Assembly: GCA_008360955.1 (NCBI GenBank)
Contig: LUCM01006763.1
Span: forward strand, 1 to 64,000
Direction of reading: 5' to 3'
Length of the DNA stretch: 64,000 nucleotides
Source: Fasciolopsis buskii
Lineage: Eukaryota > Platyhelminthes > Trematoda > Plagiorchiida > Fasciolidae
The notes under the pieces were generated by a model. The model searched no databases, had not been told where the DNA came from, and saw nothing but the letters and a program-made list of their open reading frames with translations. Both the position numbers and the translations under genes were made by a program. This document shows, one piece after another, positions 24,970-36,776 of the stretch (the first letter of the stretch is position 1; each line of letters begins with the position of its first letter).

Positions 24970-25543
24970 GATCTTGTTTCCCATCCGAGAAGATGAGAAT
25001 CACCAACCGAATTCAAAACCAGGGCAAATTTCAAACCTATTCGTCAAGTCATATTCTGACTGCCACGTCGCTTTTTCCGGCCCTTCCCAGCATGGGATAC
25101 AAGAGGAAGAAAGGATAGACGATTGGTAGGCATAAGTAATATGCTTCAGAAACACCGAAAGCGACGTAGAGCGACTGCCTCATTCAGAGGACGACTGCCT
25201 GCACCTAACACATGCCGAAGCATCACGTCGTTGCTCACCTAATGCTCCCACTAGACACGACCACTGTTCCGGAGACACCGGTGCTAAAAATCCGAAAACC
25301 TGCGGGCATCCTCAATATGGATAGGCTTTAGTCTCGGGAAATTAGAGAAAAACAGTGCTGAATGTGACAATGGACACCTTTCTTTTGAGGGAGGGCAGGA
25401 TCTCTAGGCGGCGCCACAAATGCTGCAAGTTCGCGAAAACTGGTCTGGCTTTTGCGATTCATGTTGTGACCACATCTCCAACATTTCCGTTAAATTTGAC
25501 CAGGTTACCCAGATACGATTCGATTCTTATTTTTCCAGAATGA
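24970..25543 (+). pseudogene. Decayed coding-like frame, unknown product
   Basis: One plus-strand frame stays largely open for about 190 codons, with stops only at 25127 (TAG), 25133 (TAA), 25322 (TAG) and 25343 (TAG). The segments are hydrophilic and protein-like: one contains FPIREDENHQPNSKPGQIS, the next SDVERLPHSEDDCLHLTHA and a His/Cys-rich stretch, the third RRRHKCCKFAKTG. A good acceptor (ACATCAATCGTCAG) ends at 24969. No simple intron removes the first two stops without creating another. I read this as an old exon or pseudogene of unknown family. A second frame is also open over 24855-25118, which weakens the case. Confidence 0.3.
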
Positions 25544-28500
25544 TGATAAAATTCTGCGTTTTTCGGTTCAAAACTTCCCTTGACTTTGAGGAGACTAGAC
25601 GCTGCTTCCACTTCATAATTACCGTTTGGAATAGGGCTTATAACATGTAGCTTATGGATAACTAATTCTTTGAATTCACAAGGAACGAAAAACGATAATC
25701 ATCTTTGGTCTCTGCGGCATATAATGGGCACGTTGAAGCAATAAGTATGGTATTATTTGTTCCCAGTGGGGGAGCCTCAGCTGGTCATTGTTAGAGGACG
25801 TCTTTTAAATGAATGGAGACCAAACGAGAAAAACTTTGAGTGGACTTCATGTCCTTCCTAATTGACTTTCCGAAATATTCGTAACAAAATGAATCATACT
25901 ATCCAAGTTGATGACAGTCGTTGGAGTTGAAACGAAATGCGCCCATGAAACAATCAGTAACAGCTTGTGAATGGTGGTGGAGATGCTAAAGCATATTTAG
26001 AATTTAGAGGTTGTCGTTCCACATGTAGTCATAAGAAGTAACTGGGATATCCCAAACCCAGTATTCAGTGAAAATGTTGTCAATAATCGTTTTCAAGGCG
26101 GTCAGGATCAGCGTCATGGAAATGAACTCCGGCATACAGTTCTCAGTTTATAATCCTCTAAGGCCAGCAGGTTCTTCGCTGTAGAATTAACGTGAACATG
26201 AATTGCTGGAAGCTATTTTATCAAAGGAATGTCATTTAGTGGTTTCAGGGAAAGACAACGAAATCTTAGCATCGTTTAGGCTCGCAGGTTATTTGTTTTT
26301 ATTTATGATGGTGAGTTTGTTTAACCTAGCTACTGTTCCCTAGCCCCAGGTACTGTTTTCACATGTTACTTAAAATTATACATGTTGAAAATCAGATGAA
26401 TGTTGAGTTCCGCGGTTCTCAGGAAAATTGGATTGACCACTGGGCTGTTATCCGATTACAAAGTCTCATTCAGCGTGCAATGTCTCCGTAAACTTGGCGT
26501 TTCAGCAGAATTTTCATTAACAAGCTGCAGATAGATATCACGGCAAAATACGTGCAAAATAGAGTTCATTAAAACGTATGCGAAAAATACTACTGAGAAG
26601 AAAAACCAATACTTTCGGGCCTTGTGTTCCCTTGTCGGAAAAACGAAAACCATCCCATGAATCACCATGTGATTCTTAAATGGACTTTATATCCATCCAT
26701 GCTTCTAAAGATTCAAATGAGATTGTAATGAGAAACTAAGAAGGGAGCGCATTGGCATAGAGATGGCTAGGCAGAAGAATGCACGGTACGCGTACCTGCA
26801 GAGCGGCAATAACCGTCAAAGCGATCGTTTGCTTCCGGGCAAATTTTCTCCATCCATCCGTATGCGAATCATACTGCCTAGAAGAAAAATAGCCTTTCGT
26901 TTATAAAATGCCATTGTTGGAATTTCAGCTCATCACTTAGGTGATAAACATATCTGCTGCTTTCCTTCGTGCTACCAAATCGTGTTTTCTCCTTGAATCC
27001 ACTTACGGGAAAGTGAAACCTAAACATGGCGGCATTCATGTAAACAAACTCCTCGCTTGTTTTGTCTAGATACAGCTAGAGAAGGAAGGACAAACTCCAG
27101 ACTCTGAGGAATGCCATAAGTGTTTCTATTGAAATAGCATCTGTTTGCATTCACGAAAGCAAATATTTATTATTCTTTCCGCACATAGGCATGCCGTCGG
27201 TAACAAAGTGTTGCGCAACCCACAAAGTTCACAGTTCTCTCTAAAGCCTTGGCATAAAACAAATTTTCAGTCTGGCTTACTGAATGCAAGGAATTTTAAT
27301 AGCAAGCAGAAATCATAAGTTACTTTATTTTATGATTGTGGTGGTAGTGTGCTCATTGGGTATCCGTTCGGTGCAGGGAATAGATAAAATATCTGCTCCT
27401 ATATAGTGGAACACTTATTTACTAGTTACCAGTGGCAAATTCATCCATCTCATAGATAACCGCCTTTTGGACAGTCCTGATTTTTCATTAAAGCATTGCT
27501 TGATGCGATCCAATATAAATACTATTATACTTCGCCAGCATTTTTCATTTTACTTTGGTTGAATAAAAGAACAATAAATACTAACATGAGTGACACTGCC
27601 GCAATTCGATAGGCGCGCAAAATGAGTCTCTTGTTCACATTTTCTACTTCTGAGTACTAGGTATGATAACAAAAAATAAGATGGTTCCAATCTTCCGGGT
27701 TTCTTGGCAACCATTGAATAGTCTAGGAAGAATTTCGAATAGTGGTTGTGAATTTCTGGTCTGTTTATCATATTTAAGTATCTGTTTTCCCGCCACCACG
27801 CCGCATTGCTGTGATCTTATTGTTTACTGGCATTTGATCATCCCATCCTGACCACGGAAAGCCTAATTACACTGGGGCATGGAAATATTGATAAAACAGA
27901 GCTCGTTATCATTGCCTATTCCAGCGTTATTCGGGTAGATCACGAATACCAGCTGCAGTTGATTGCATTAGCAAACCATTGCTTCCGCTGATTGGTAACA
28001 ATAATAAATGCAAGTAACTCTGAATTAAGTTGACAATCGTTACCAAAATGCATTATTTATCCCATATGGTGAGTGAAAGATGCTGCCTTTACAATTCAGG
28101 AAGCACCGACAGTTCAGTTGTGCATGACCGGGGGTCACTATACAATAACCCTAAACACCAGTTTAACCCATAGAAAATTAACCCTTTGTCCCGTGCGGAT
28201 CCGGCTAGATTGCCTCACTGAGGTCAGTGAGACTGCAGTAGACGATAGGCAGTGAAGCTCAATACTGCAGTTAATGGAGTTCATAAATTCAACGTTTGCT
28301 TTTCTATGTTTTTCTCGGATTAATCACTTTGTATTCAATGTTCCACCATTCCTCTTGCTCTGTTTCATCTTTGAGCAGCGGCTGTTGTGAGATGGCAACC
28401 AAAATCAGGCAGTATTAGTGCAAGGATAGTATAAACTGAAATGAAATTCCCACCAGACTGGTATGAATAACCGGCTTCCGTTTTCTGTGCCATTTGGTTG

Positions 28501-30675
28501 TTCTCTATCTGCCAACGCTTTGTTAGCCTGCAATTCACGGAAGATAACCGAACCTCATTCCGATGTATCAGTCTTTAGATAAAGAATTATTATCGTTGAA
28601 AACCGTGTCTTCAGGTTGCGGAGGCAAAATTTGGGGCTGTTTTTGTGACAACTCTGGGCAAATTTACCCCCAACTTTCTGAGTGGACCCAAAACAGAAAT
28701 CGTTGACATGCCAGTTTCCTGCTTTGGTCAATCGGTTGAAATTACGGCCGGTCAACCACAGGGTCGTCACATTTGAGCCCTTGGAGTCCCGGTTCATTAA
28801 TAAAAAATGTTTTGGGGATAATCTTAGAATATATCATTTATCCTGACGTAAATAAAAACACTTAATATGTCTGGTAATCAACCGTCCACTGCTGTACACG
28901 ACGATGGATATAATTTGTGAATCAGGGAATCACGCTGGTGTTAGGCCACGGATACTCCCATACGTCATTTACCGGAGCAGGTATCAACGTTAAATTTAAA
29001 CGATGAAGTTAAAATCGGAAACTCAAAATTTTTCGGTTAAATCTCTCACAGTCCACTGAACAGTAAAACTGTGGCTTACTTTCGAGACCATAGACTTGAA
29101 TGAGTCGACATTGTGGAATTCGTGATTTCGGTATGCAGCTTGTGGTAAAGAAAAACAAATTCGTCTCCTTAGAAATCGGATAAATAGACATGATTCAACT
29201 GGCCTAAGAGGGAAGGGCTGTCTCAGTAGGCACTTTTACAAAATCGGTGATGGCACTCCTTTGGCGCGCCGGCCAGTTTTGCGACAACTAACATTTATCG
29301 TGGTGTGTCGCCATCATAACCCACACCCCAAATATATGTTGAGTTACACAATTATGTCCAGCGCATAGCATCCTTCCACTGGCCATCGGTTAAACGATAT
29401 TAAATCTGTGGAATAACCCACTCTTAAACCACAGACCTCTGCAATCCGAGCAGCTATCATCTGGTTTGAAAATAATAAGTTAACTGACAGTTTTACCGAA
29501 GGCACTATGTTAATACTTTTTCGTAGCCCGTTCTGAAAATCAGTTTTATAGAGGCTTTTTAAACAGGACACTGGACAAACGGAGATGAGAGACTTAGTGG
29601 TACAGCAGCAGCCTGCATAAACAAACCGAGGCTTCTATGGCCCCATTAAACTTAACATCCATCTGGTCACAGACAATTTGCCAACAGTCTTCAGATTTTC
29701 GTGCAATCCGGATGGCAATAGTCGCATATTATGAACTGTTGCCCACGAATAACGTAATTACTCTGGCTCTTTTATGAACTTTTCGTGAGGCTCATTTCTA
29801 GATTTACAGAGCTCCACATTCACCAGGCTGTGGAACCTGTTGATCTGTGGTCGAACTTTTATCCAAAATTTAGAACAACAACAGATTATCCGGATTTTTG
29901 CCAGAGTGTCGTTCAGGCAAACGAGGCAAATTATCATGCCGACCTCTGAAATTCCAGTTATATGCACAAATGTTGGATTCAGACAATACATTAATTAAAA
30001 AAGTGACCCATGACACATGCTGCTTAGATCCCGTCGCCGGTTCTCAACAATATTACGCAACTTCGAATTCATCGTTTTTAGAGTTCGTTAATTTCACGTC
30101 ATACTTCTTGTTTAACATTTTTGTGGTGGTATTTATGTGCAATCGATAAAAGGGGATCATTTTATGTGGTTTGGGGTAGCTTGTTAGTAGTAATGAATTG
30201 AATGTTTGCGCACACTGAAGTACCAGGGGAAGAGGACCTTGTTTTGTCCCCAGATTTTCTGTGGACAACTGAAAGCAGACGAGTGTGCCGTTCTTCTGAA
30301 TTCATTCGGGAACCAAGTGTTGGTTCGCAAATGTCGTAGATATCACAAAATTAGGAATTTTGATAATTTGGCCGTCACTAAGCACATCATAATTTCGGCT
30401 CCTAGCTAACTTTAACGACGGTAAGAAATGGAGCCAACAAAAAATCAACATCTGTGCAATTCAAATGTCTGAGGTTATTCTCTGTTGTACGTCATAAGTC
30501 ACTGGTCAAGAAATCCGAAGTTCACGAAACAGCTGAGATGACTCTGCACTATAACAGTTGCGTAAACACAAGTAGGACCGATTGAATGGATGCTTTAGAC
30601 TGCGGCTACAATCACACAAGACAACAGGATATTCACAGTTTTGTTATGATGGTTATTGTCATGACGCTCTCATCG
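25544..30675. other. No recognisable feature
   Basis: No coding similarity, element end or RNA gene found. Open frames are all under 84 codons and unremarkable. Confidence 0.5.
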
Positions 30676-30800
30676 TTGAGCTTGGCGTTTAGGTCGTAAA
30701 CGTTTCACCACCAGACTAAGTGACATGGTCAGTGTCATTTTGACCGATGGTGAAACGTATGCGATCTGAACGCTAAACTAAGAGATCAGAACCCATGGAA
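30676..30800. repeat. Imperfect inverted repeat with GTGAAACGT boxes
   Basis: The left arm (about 30677-30712, read on the minus strand) and right arm (about 30746-30783, plus strand) share a motif of the form GGTGAAACGT, then CGA-CT-AACGC and AA-CT, separated by about 35 nt. The right arm extends into a CAGAACCCATGGAAACC segment also found in the 22.4-kb relative. It looks like the head-to-head terminal arrangement of a mobile element, but no coding part is attached. Confidence 0.6.
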
Positions 30801-32504
30801 ACCGGCAACCTTGGTTACGATCAATACAAATTCCCAAATGCATTGACTGGTGGGTGTTAATTTTACTTGGGCCAATTAAAAGTCGAATAAATACAGGAAC
30901 CTTTAGGCAATACTTGATCGGAGACGTGCTAGAAAAATTCTATTATAGGCCACCAGGTACTTTTCACGAATTAAGTTTCCACCTCAAGAAGGACAGCTGT
31001 GCCGCCGAAGAAAGGGAAATCAACCCGGCTGGCACTTAGATTAACAGATATGTCAGAAAGCACATTGATTGTCTCTTACGACGAAAACTTCCGACTAAAA
31101 ATTGGTAGACCAATCTTGATTGTGAACCATGGACTCAGAAGAAAGTTATGGTCGAAAAGTATGAAGTTCTAAATTCCTAATCAATATTTCCCTAATGACA
31201 GTGCTATCATTAGCTATGCTCATGTGAATCCCACGCCAGTAGAGCAAAGTGCACAGTCAGGTATTCCAGGTGTTTACCTGTCACACGAGGAAAAAAGCGG
31301 CACAGTAACTGCCTTAACAAAAGGGACTGGATGCACAGAATCACAAAGAAAGCAGATTCACAAAATCACGCCCACAGCTGTGTTGAGGGGGACAGTAAGC
31401 TGCACATGGATCTATTTTGATTGATTGGAGTAGCACGTGAACCAATGATCCAAATCGAACGGGTAGACTTGCGGTGATTGACAGTGTAATCAATGGGGAA
31501 GTAAGTGCAGAAGGAGCGAACGCATCATGTGTGTGTATATAGGTGTGGAGTATATGATCGTTCCAGATCGTTGTTGAAGCTGTCTTATGTTCACCTAATC
31601 GTTAACGCCTTTGTCGACGGGGCACTAAGTCAACCTGAGTTTCGTCACTCAAATCGGGTCAAAAGTTCACTCGGGGCTTCAAGCAAACTGTTAACAGCTG
31701 TTCAAAACAAGGTCGACTAGGGTGACAGGATTGAAAGCTATCGGAACCGAACGAGGTACTGATGATGTCGAAAATCCAAAGCATATTGCGATGACATTTA
31801 TACACGCGATTTATTAAAAGTCAGCAAGCTGTCCTTTTTCGTAGACAGCATAACTAACTGACTTTCCCCTGCCATGAGTGTCCTGCATATGCGCAATTTT
31901 TCAATATTTCGAGTGGCTTGCATGGAGGCCACTATGTCCTTTCTGCATTGCAAGCGTCAGGTTGTGTACGTGCACTTTATTTGCTTGGAATGATTTGCAT
32001 TTAGTCCCCTGTATTAAGACAGCCGTTGCGTCGGTCTCGACGCCTGATTACATTTCACCATTTTATCTGTAGCATCTCATCTTCACTGTGAACTTGGAAA
32101 CGATTGATGGGACCAATGACACCATGAACTTATCCGATATTTAGCTACTGATAACCCTGACAGTTGGCAAAGTGAGATTGAGACCATTTTATTGCGAACG
32201 ATAATTTTGACAACAGCACTGATGGTGGATTTTTAATTTCCCAGTATATCCTGAATTGTGGTCTTCAAGGCCCATGTCTATGCATATATGTTTGGAAGTG
32301 TGGTCTGTCTGTACACTGGGTTTCGTGACGGATGACTGATTAGTTGTCTTTCAGTTCTTGCTCCACGATGGTGATAAGGTCAACTAGCGTCTTAGTGGAC
32401 TAGGCTGTTTGGATCATTATTGCTTATGGCGAACACTCGTCTAAAATACAGCACCATACTTTACATTCCTGTCCCGCGGCAGAAGGATCCAAATAGAGGT
32501 TAAA
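30801..32504. other. No recognisable feature
   Basis: Several 60-71-codon open frames (for example plus 31224-31424), none recognisable. No repeat identified. Confidence 0.5.
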
Positions 32505-32750
32505 ATGAAGTGTCAACATGGAATGAACAAATGCACAGGGAACATGAGTAAAGTAGACGTCTCACATTTTTGTTGTTGGGACCCAAAACGTCGGTCAAAC
32601 AGCTATTTGGAGACACTGAAAGTCATTGCAGTGAACGGTGAACAGTGGAGTTCGTGCTGTCATTTTCTGTCAAATCAGAATGATTGAAAAGTGCGTTTAT
32701 GCAATCAGAATACACTCTGTGTTGGCTAATGCAGCACTCCTATTTTCCCT
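32505..32750 (+). pseudogene. RTE-clade LINE 3' fragment
   Basis: Plus-strand translation matches the C-terminus of the RTE element at 59.25-59.4 kb: M-KCT, a KV-VS stretch, then LETLKVIAVNGEQWSSCCHF and LSNQND before a TGA, against LETLENMAVNREQWRSCCHF and LSNQNN. Weaker nucleotide similarity continues past the stop to about 32750. Only the last 60 or so codons remain, consistent with 5' truncation during target-primed reverse transcription. Confidence 0.75.
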
Positions 32751-32849
32751 CATATATCGATCTACTTCCTATTCCCCTAGCACATTCGTTCTTTTTATAG
32801 AAGCACGCAACTTCGAGAGAAGTCAACGGTCGGAAAGGCGTTCCAGAGT

Positions 32850-33350
32850 ATCACCTATCCACAAGCAATTGAGTACACTGGAGTCATCTTGGAACTTCTG
32901 ATAGCGTTTGAAGTGCCTGATCTATGCGGAATCCCGATCGAGGTCATTCCCACCTTTCTCTCTTAACCTTGATCGCTGGAGTACATGCATTTTCTAATGA
33001 GGCGTGCAGGATGGTGATTATCTAGTGGGACGTTGCTTAGATGGATCGTTTCTTCTCTCGACTGTCGTCAGAACCGCACGACCTTTCATCTCCGTTAGCT
33101 AGTGAGGAGATAAATGTTCGATTCAAATATTGCAGATGAGCTGAAATGGAGTGCAGATATCTATCCGAGTGTGTGAGTTTCTATAAATGGTTATATTGAA
33201 TTTTCCAGTCACTGTACCCTTCTGTTTTCGTTGTACAATTAATTAAAGCGCGTTAGGGGCTTGAATAAGGTCATCTTCTCATCCTGATTCATCGAGATGC
33301 CTTACATACGAATGCACAAATGAACTAAAAAGACGGACAAGAATGGGATG
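32850..33350 (-). pseudogene. Degraded PLE-2 internal fragment
   Basis: Nucleotide patches align, in the same order and strand, with PLE-2A. The GCGGAATCCCGATCGAGG patch near 32928 matches 37245. The TTTCTATAAATGGTTATATTGAA patch near 33178 matches 37508, and the GGCTTGAATAAGGTCATCTTCTC patch near 33260 matches 37625. Spacing differs because of indels and no frame survives. This is a much older copy of PLE-2A's RT palm and linker. Confidence 0.5.
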
Positions 33351-33500
33351 ATAGCAAATTATGAACTATTGCTTATAGTCCCTGTTCATCTCCTTTCATC
33401 CTCTTTAACTCCATACGAATGAAGGCTTTTGAGATGAGAGAGCACGAGGTAATTTCAAGCGACATGTCGATTTAACAAACATTGTGATCATACCCAAGTG

Positions 33501-33660
33501 AGTCGAAGCGTTGGCGCATTACATCTATCAACAATGCTGTGCTATTGACGTTACACCATTCACAATTAAAGCCAATACATGGCGCATCAATTCTCCGATG
33601 TACTGCTTACATTATTTGGCTCCGAAATTGTGATCATACATTGTCATTTGATCCCGTTTT
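33501..33660 (+). repeat. PLE-2 terminal repeat and ORF start fragment
   Basis: Plus-strand block AGTCGAAGCGTTGGCGCATT, the CTACCAAC core in mutated form, the CACCATTCACAATTAAA box and ATGGCGCATC at 33579-33588, followed by sequence like the first 25 codons of PLE-2A. It is oriented head-on to the minus-strand PLE-2 remnant at 32850-33350. Confidence 0.7.
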
Positions 33661-35706
33661 ACTTAGTTAACATGCCAATGAACCACAGCTCTGTCATCTT
33701 TCCCTCAACTCCACGCCCAGTTATCGAGAGTTGACTGGTTGGGTGGTGCCAAGCGTTTCGTTTCTCTTGTTCCATGTTTGACTGTCACGTCCGTCATCAA
33801 AATATCAGTTGGGCATAATCTATCCGCCAATTCAATCGACCAAAATAAACACGAGTCGAGTGTTGGATAACAATATAGTTTGACGATTCTCCTGAGCAGC
33901 AATGCCGGAGGCCTATAATCTCAGGTGAATAAATATATATCATGGAAATTGGGCTCTCCACAATTAATTAATGAAAGACCAATGTACGTATGATATTATG
34001 AAGTGTGCACATATATTTCCTGACTGTGTTGTAATTTTATGACCTCAGCAAACTGCTTCTCTTAGGACAGGTTGACGAGTAAACCGTCCAAACATGCGAC
34101 TTCATTCACTAGCTGACTTTAATCTGATCGATTTTTTGAAGGTTTTACGGTATATCTATCGCGTAATGTACCCTCTATTTGTTGTTTTTTCAAACTGTGA
34201 GGTATGCAAGTATGTAATGAAATCCTCATCCGGATTTTTACTTCATGGTTCTGAGTGACGGACTGAAAATATACCAAGAGTGGGAAAACGAAATCGAGAA
34301 AGCGCAGCGGCATGCTACATAACCAAATACCAAAACAGAGCAAATGAAGTTAAAATGTGAAGGAAAATAATTAAAACGCAAAAATCCATGTTTGTTCTAT
34401 TTGGTTGCACTCTTACCAATTATTTATTAGTTTAGTACATGATTTCGTCTATCATAGTTGCTGCACGTCTTGTATTCCGTGTCGTGACATGTGCGAACCA
34501 TCCCAGAGCAGAGCTACACTCCGTTTACTAGATAAAACAGTTAAAAGGACTTCATTTAGGGACTGTTTTTCATATTGCTTTATTTTTTCTTCATTGCGAC
34601 TGTAAACTAACGTCGTGACAGAACAGCTTCGTACTATCAGTCATTTATCCGTGGTTCTAAAATCAGAAAATAGCGTTTGCTCTGAAATCAGGCCTTGGAT
34701 GGATAATCAACTCTAGTTGCATTTCGGCCTCGCCCATTCTCTCCTTGTCAGATTGTCGATTATTGGTATAAGGTAAACCCTGCGTCGGTTACCTGTTTAC
34801 CGCCTACTGTCTGATTTCTTCATGCAGCTAATTCTGTCTGGGTCTTCAATGGTTGCAATTAGTGCAAAATCGTCGCACTTGGGTTTCTCCAGAACTGGCG
34901 ATCTTTTGCAGCATTTCAGCACGCACATATATGTGGTCTCAATTCGAAATTGTTGTGCTTTGTTGTTTTCATGACAATGGAAAAAAGTAGGGCGGATAGC
35001 AGACAATAAAATAGCTGACGATTTCTGTTTACCTGCGCCCCATAAGAAAGAATTTAATGAATTGCCTTCTTGTTATGTTCTACTGATGTGCGTAATACGT
35101 TTGGAAGATCGTGCATTGCCAGGTTTAAGTAAGTAGTTATAATCAAATATTTGTTCTGTCGTTGGCATAATCTCTAAGTTTCATCATGGATATAAGTACG
35201 CATCTTATTCATTTTATGCAACCTAAATCGCATCCATCTTGCATCAGTTAAACCATGCCATCTGGAATTTGATATACGACGGTTACTAGTAAACTACGTA
35301 TCTATTTTTCTTTGGAAATCATCCAAAGCTAGATAAAAAGGAAATAAGTACCGAATTCTGTCCAAGGACACGCTGCACACAGTCGGTGACAATACTTGTT
35401 TGTGTTTTTCCGATTTGATCAGGTGTTTTCCAGTCCATGCGATGTCTGAGGGTTCTATCATTCATTCACTTTGTATGATAACCGATTAATGGCGTATAAA
35501 ACTAGCGGTACCTTTGGTGCAAAAAACCAAAAAGGCCTATGAACGAGGAGACGATTCCCTGTCCAAGGGCCTCTGACGCTTTGATAACTCCAAAAGTCAT
35601 AAAACTTCAGCTTCCGTGTGCGTACTATGCCAAAATGTATGCTTCGCTTAAGTACTTAATTCCTTAGGTAACTACACTTGCGCCTATTCGTATTGTAATT
35701 CGTTGA
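33661..35706. other. No recognisable gene; small shared repeat
   Basis: No coding similarity. A block at about 34349-34393 resembles 36043-36088 (GTGAAGGAAAATAATTAAAA against GTGAAGGAAGTTAATTAAA, both followed by CGC-AAAATCCATG), an unexplained short dispersed repeat. Confidence 0.5.
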
Positions 35707-35892
35707 ATAGTGGTGATAACGGATACAACTGTGTCAGTTTTGATAAAACTCTTTGACGTGTACACCACTATGCTCAGTGTCGTCCTTCACTGCGATAACC
35801 GTTCAAACGTTTTGGACAAGCTGTTTATTATTCCATTGGCAAAGCAGAATGGTATTTCATCAAAGTCTGTCATTGGGCTACTCACATTTTGA
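35707..35892 (+). CDS. Candidate terminal exon, unknown product
   Basis: Sixty codons open in frame ending at TGA 35890-35892, preceded by an AG acceptor-like site (TTGAATAG at 35709-35710). The translation is protein-like (VSVLIKLFDVYTTMLSVVL, then CDNRSNVLDKL and IPLAKQNGISSKSVIGLLTF), with a hydrophobic first half. The last five codons and the sequence after the stop are the exact repeat also found at the window start. If real, it is the 3' end of a gene with a duplicated 3' region. No family is recognised. Confidence 0.25.
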   Translation: MVVITDTTVSVLIKLFDVYTTMLSVVLHCDNRSNVLDKLFIIPLAKQNGISSKSVIGLLTF

Positions 35893-35990
35893 TTTCCTCT
35901 TTTGTCGAACCTGTTTCCAGAGAATCCAGAATCTAAGAACAAGTCCATGGGGCAGATCTTATCGGTTATTAGTTATGCGGCGATTCTCTC
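35875..35990 (+). repeat. Exact direct repeat, copy B (partner 1-116)
   Basis: Identical to the first 116 bases of the window. The sequences downstream differ completely. The spacing is 35,874 bp. Confidence 0.9.
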
Positions 35991-36493
35991 TTGCGCATTT
36001 CTCCTGGGTTTGGATCAGATCGCTGCAACAACAGCAATTTGTGGTAAAAGGTGAAGGAAGTTAATTAAACGCTAAAATCCATGGTTTAAAAAACCTCTTC
36101 ATTACATTTCAGTTATGAACAAACCAATCAGCTTCTGACACCTCACCGAACATCCTTCAAATTCTAACCTCCAAAACTTACACTACACACGTTTTACGAA
36201 AACTATTAGTCCTAAGGTGTTCTGACATTGAAATGAAAGAATATGCACTGTACTTAACATGCCACCGTGCTGGGTGACAGTTTTCAAATAACTTCTCCTT
36301 CGGATAGGTCTTCAAGTATATTGCCGCCTGTCCTTCCAATCTCATGTTGGTCGTTGCTAACGTTTATAAACTCCACAAGGTTTATCTCCATAGACTCAAC
36401 GTTTGCATTCGTCTTTCTTTCACAATCCAATAGACTGTGAAAATTAGAACAATTAGAACTTGTTGCTCCAGAACCACATTTGCACAGTTATCT

Positions 36494-36590
36494 GATTGTG
36501 AATGGTATATGTTAATAACAAAGCCACGTTGGTAGATGCAATGCGCGACGTTTCAACTACCATGGTAGTTTCCTCAAGGCAAGTTTTACA
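36494..36590 (-). repeat. PLE-2A 3' terminal repeat
   Basis: On the minus strand: CTTGAGGAAA, the perfect hairpin AACTACCATGGTAGTT, then GAAACGT, a CATCTACCAAC-like core and the ATTCACA box. It has the same orientation as the copy at the element's 5' end (39186-39290), so the two flank PLE-2A as direct terminal repeats, the usual PLE arrangement. Confidence 0.75.
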
Positions 36591-36776
36591 ATCAAATAGT
36601 GAGGTAACGTTCACATACCCGACGGATGGTAGTTTGTCTGTGTGTGCGAATGTGTGTCCGTGCGTGTATGCACTTTGAACTGTGTGATGCGAAGGTTACG
36701 TGTCCTTCATGTTTGCGTCCCCGTGGTGGTGGGGTCAACCATATGGTGACCTCAGGAATTTTGCGGCTCGAAGATG

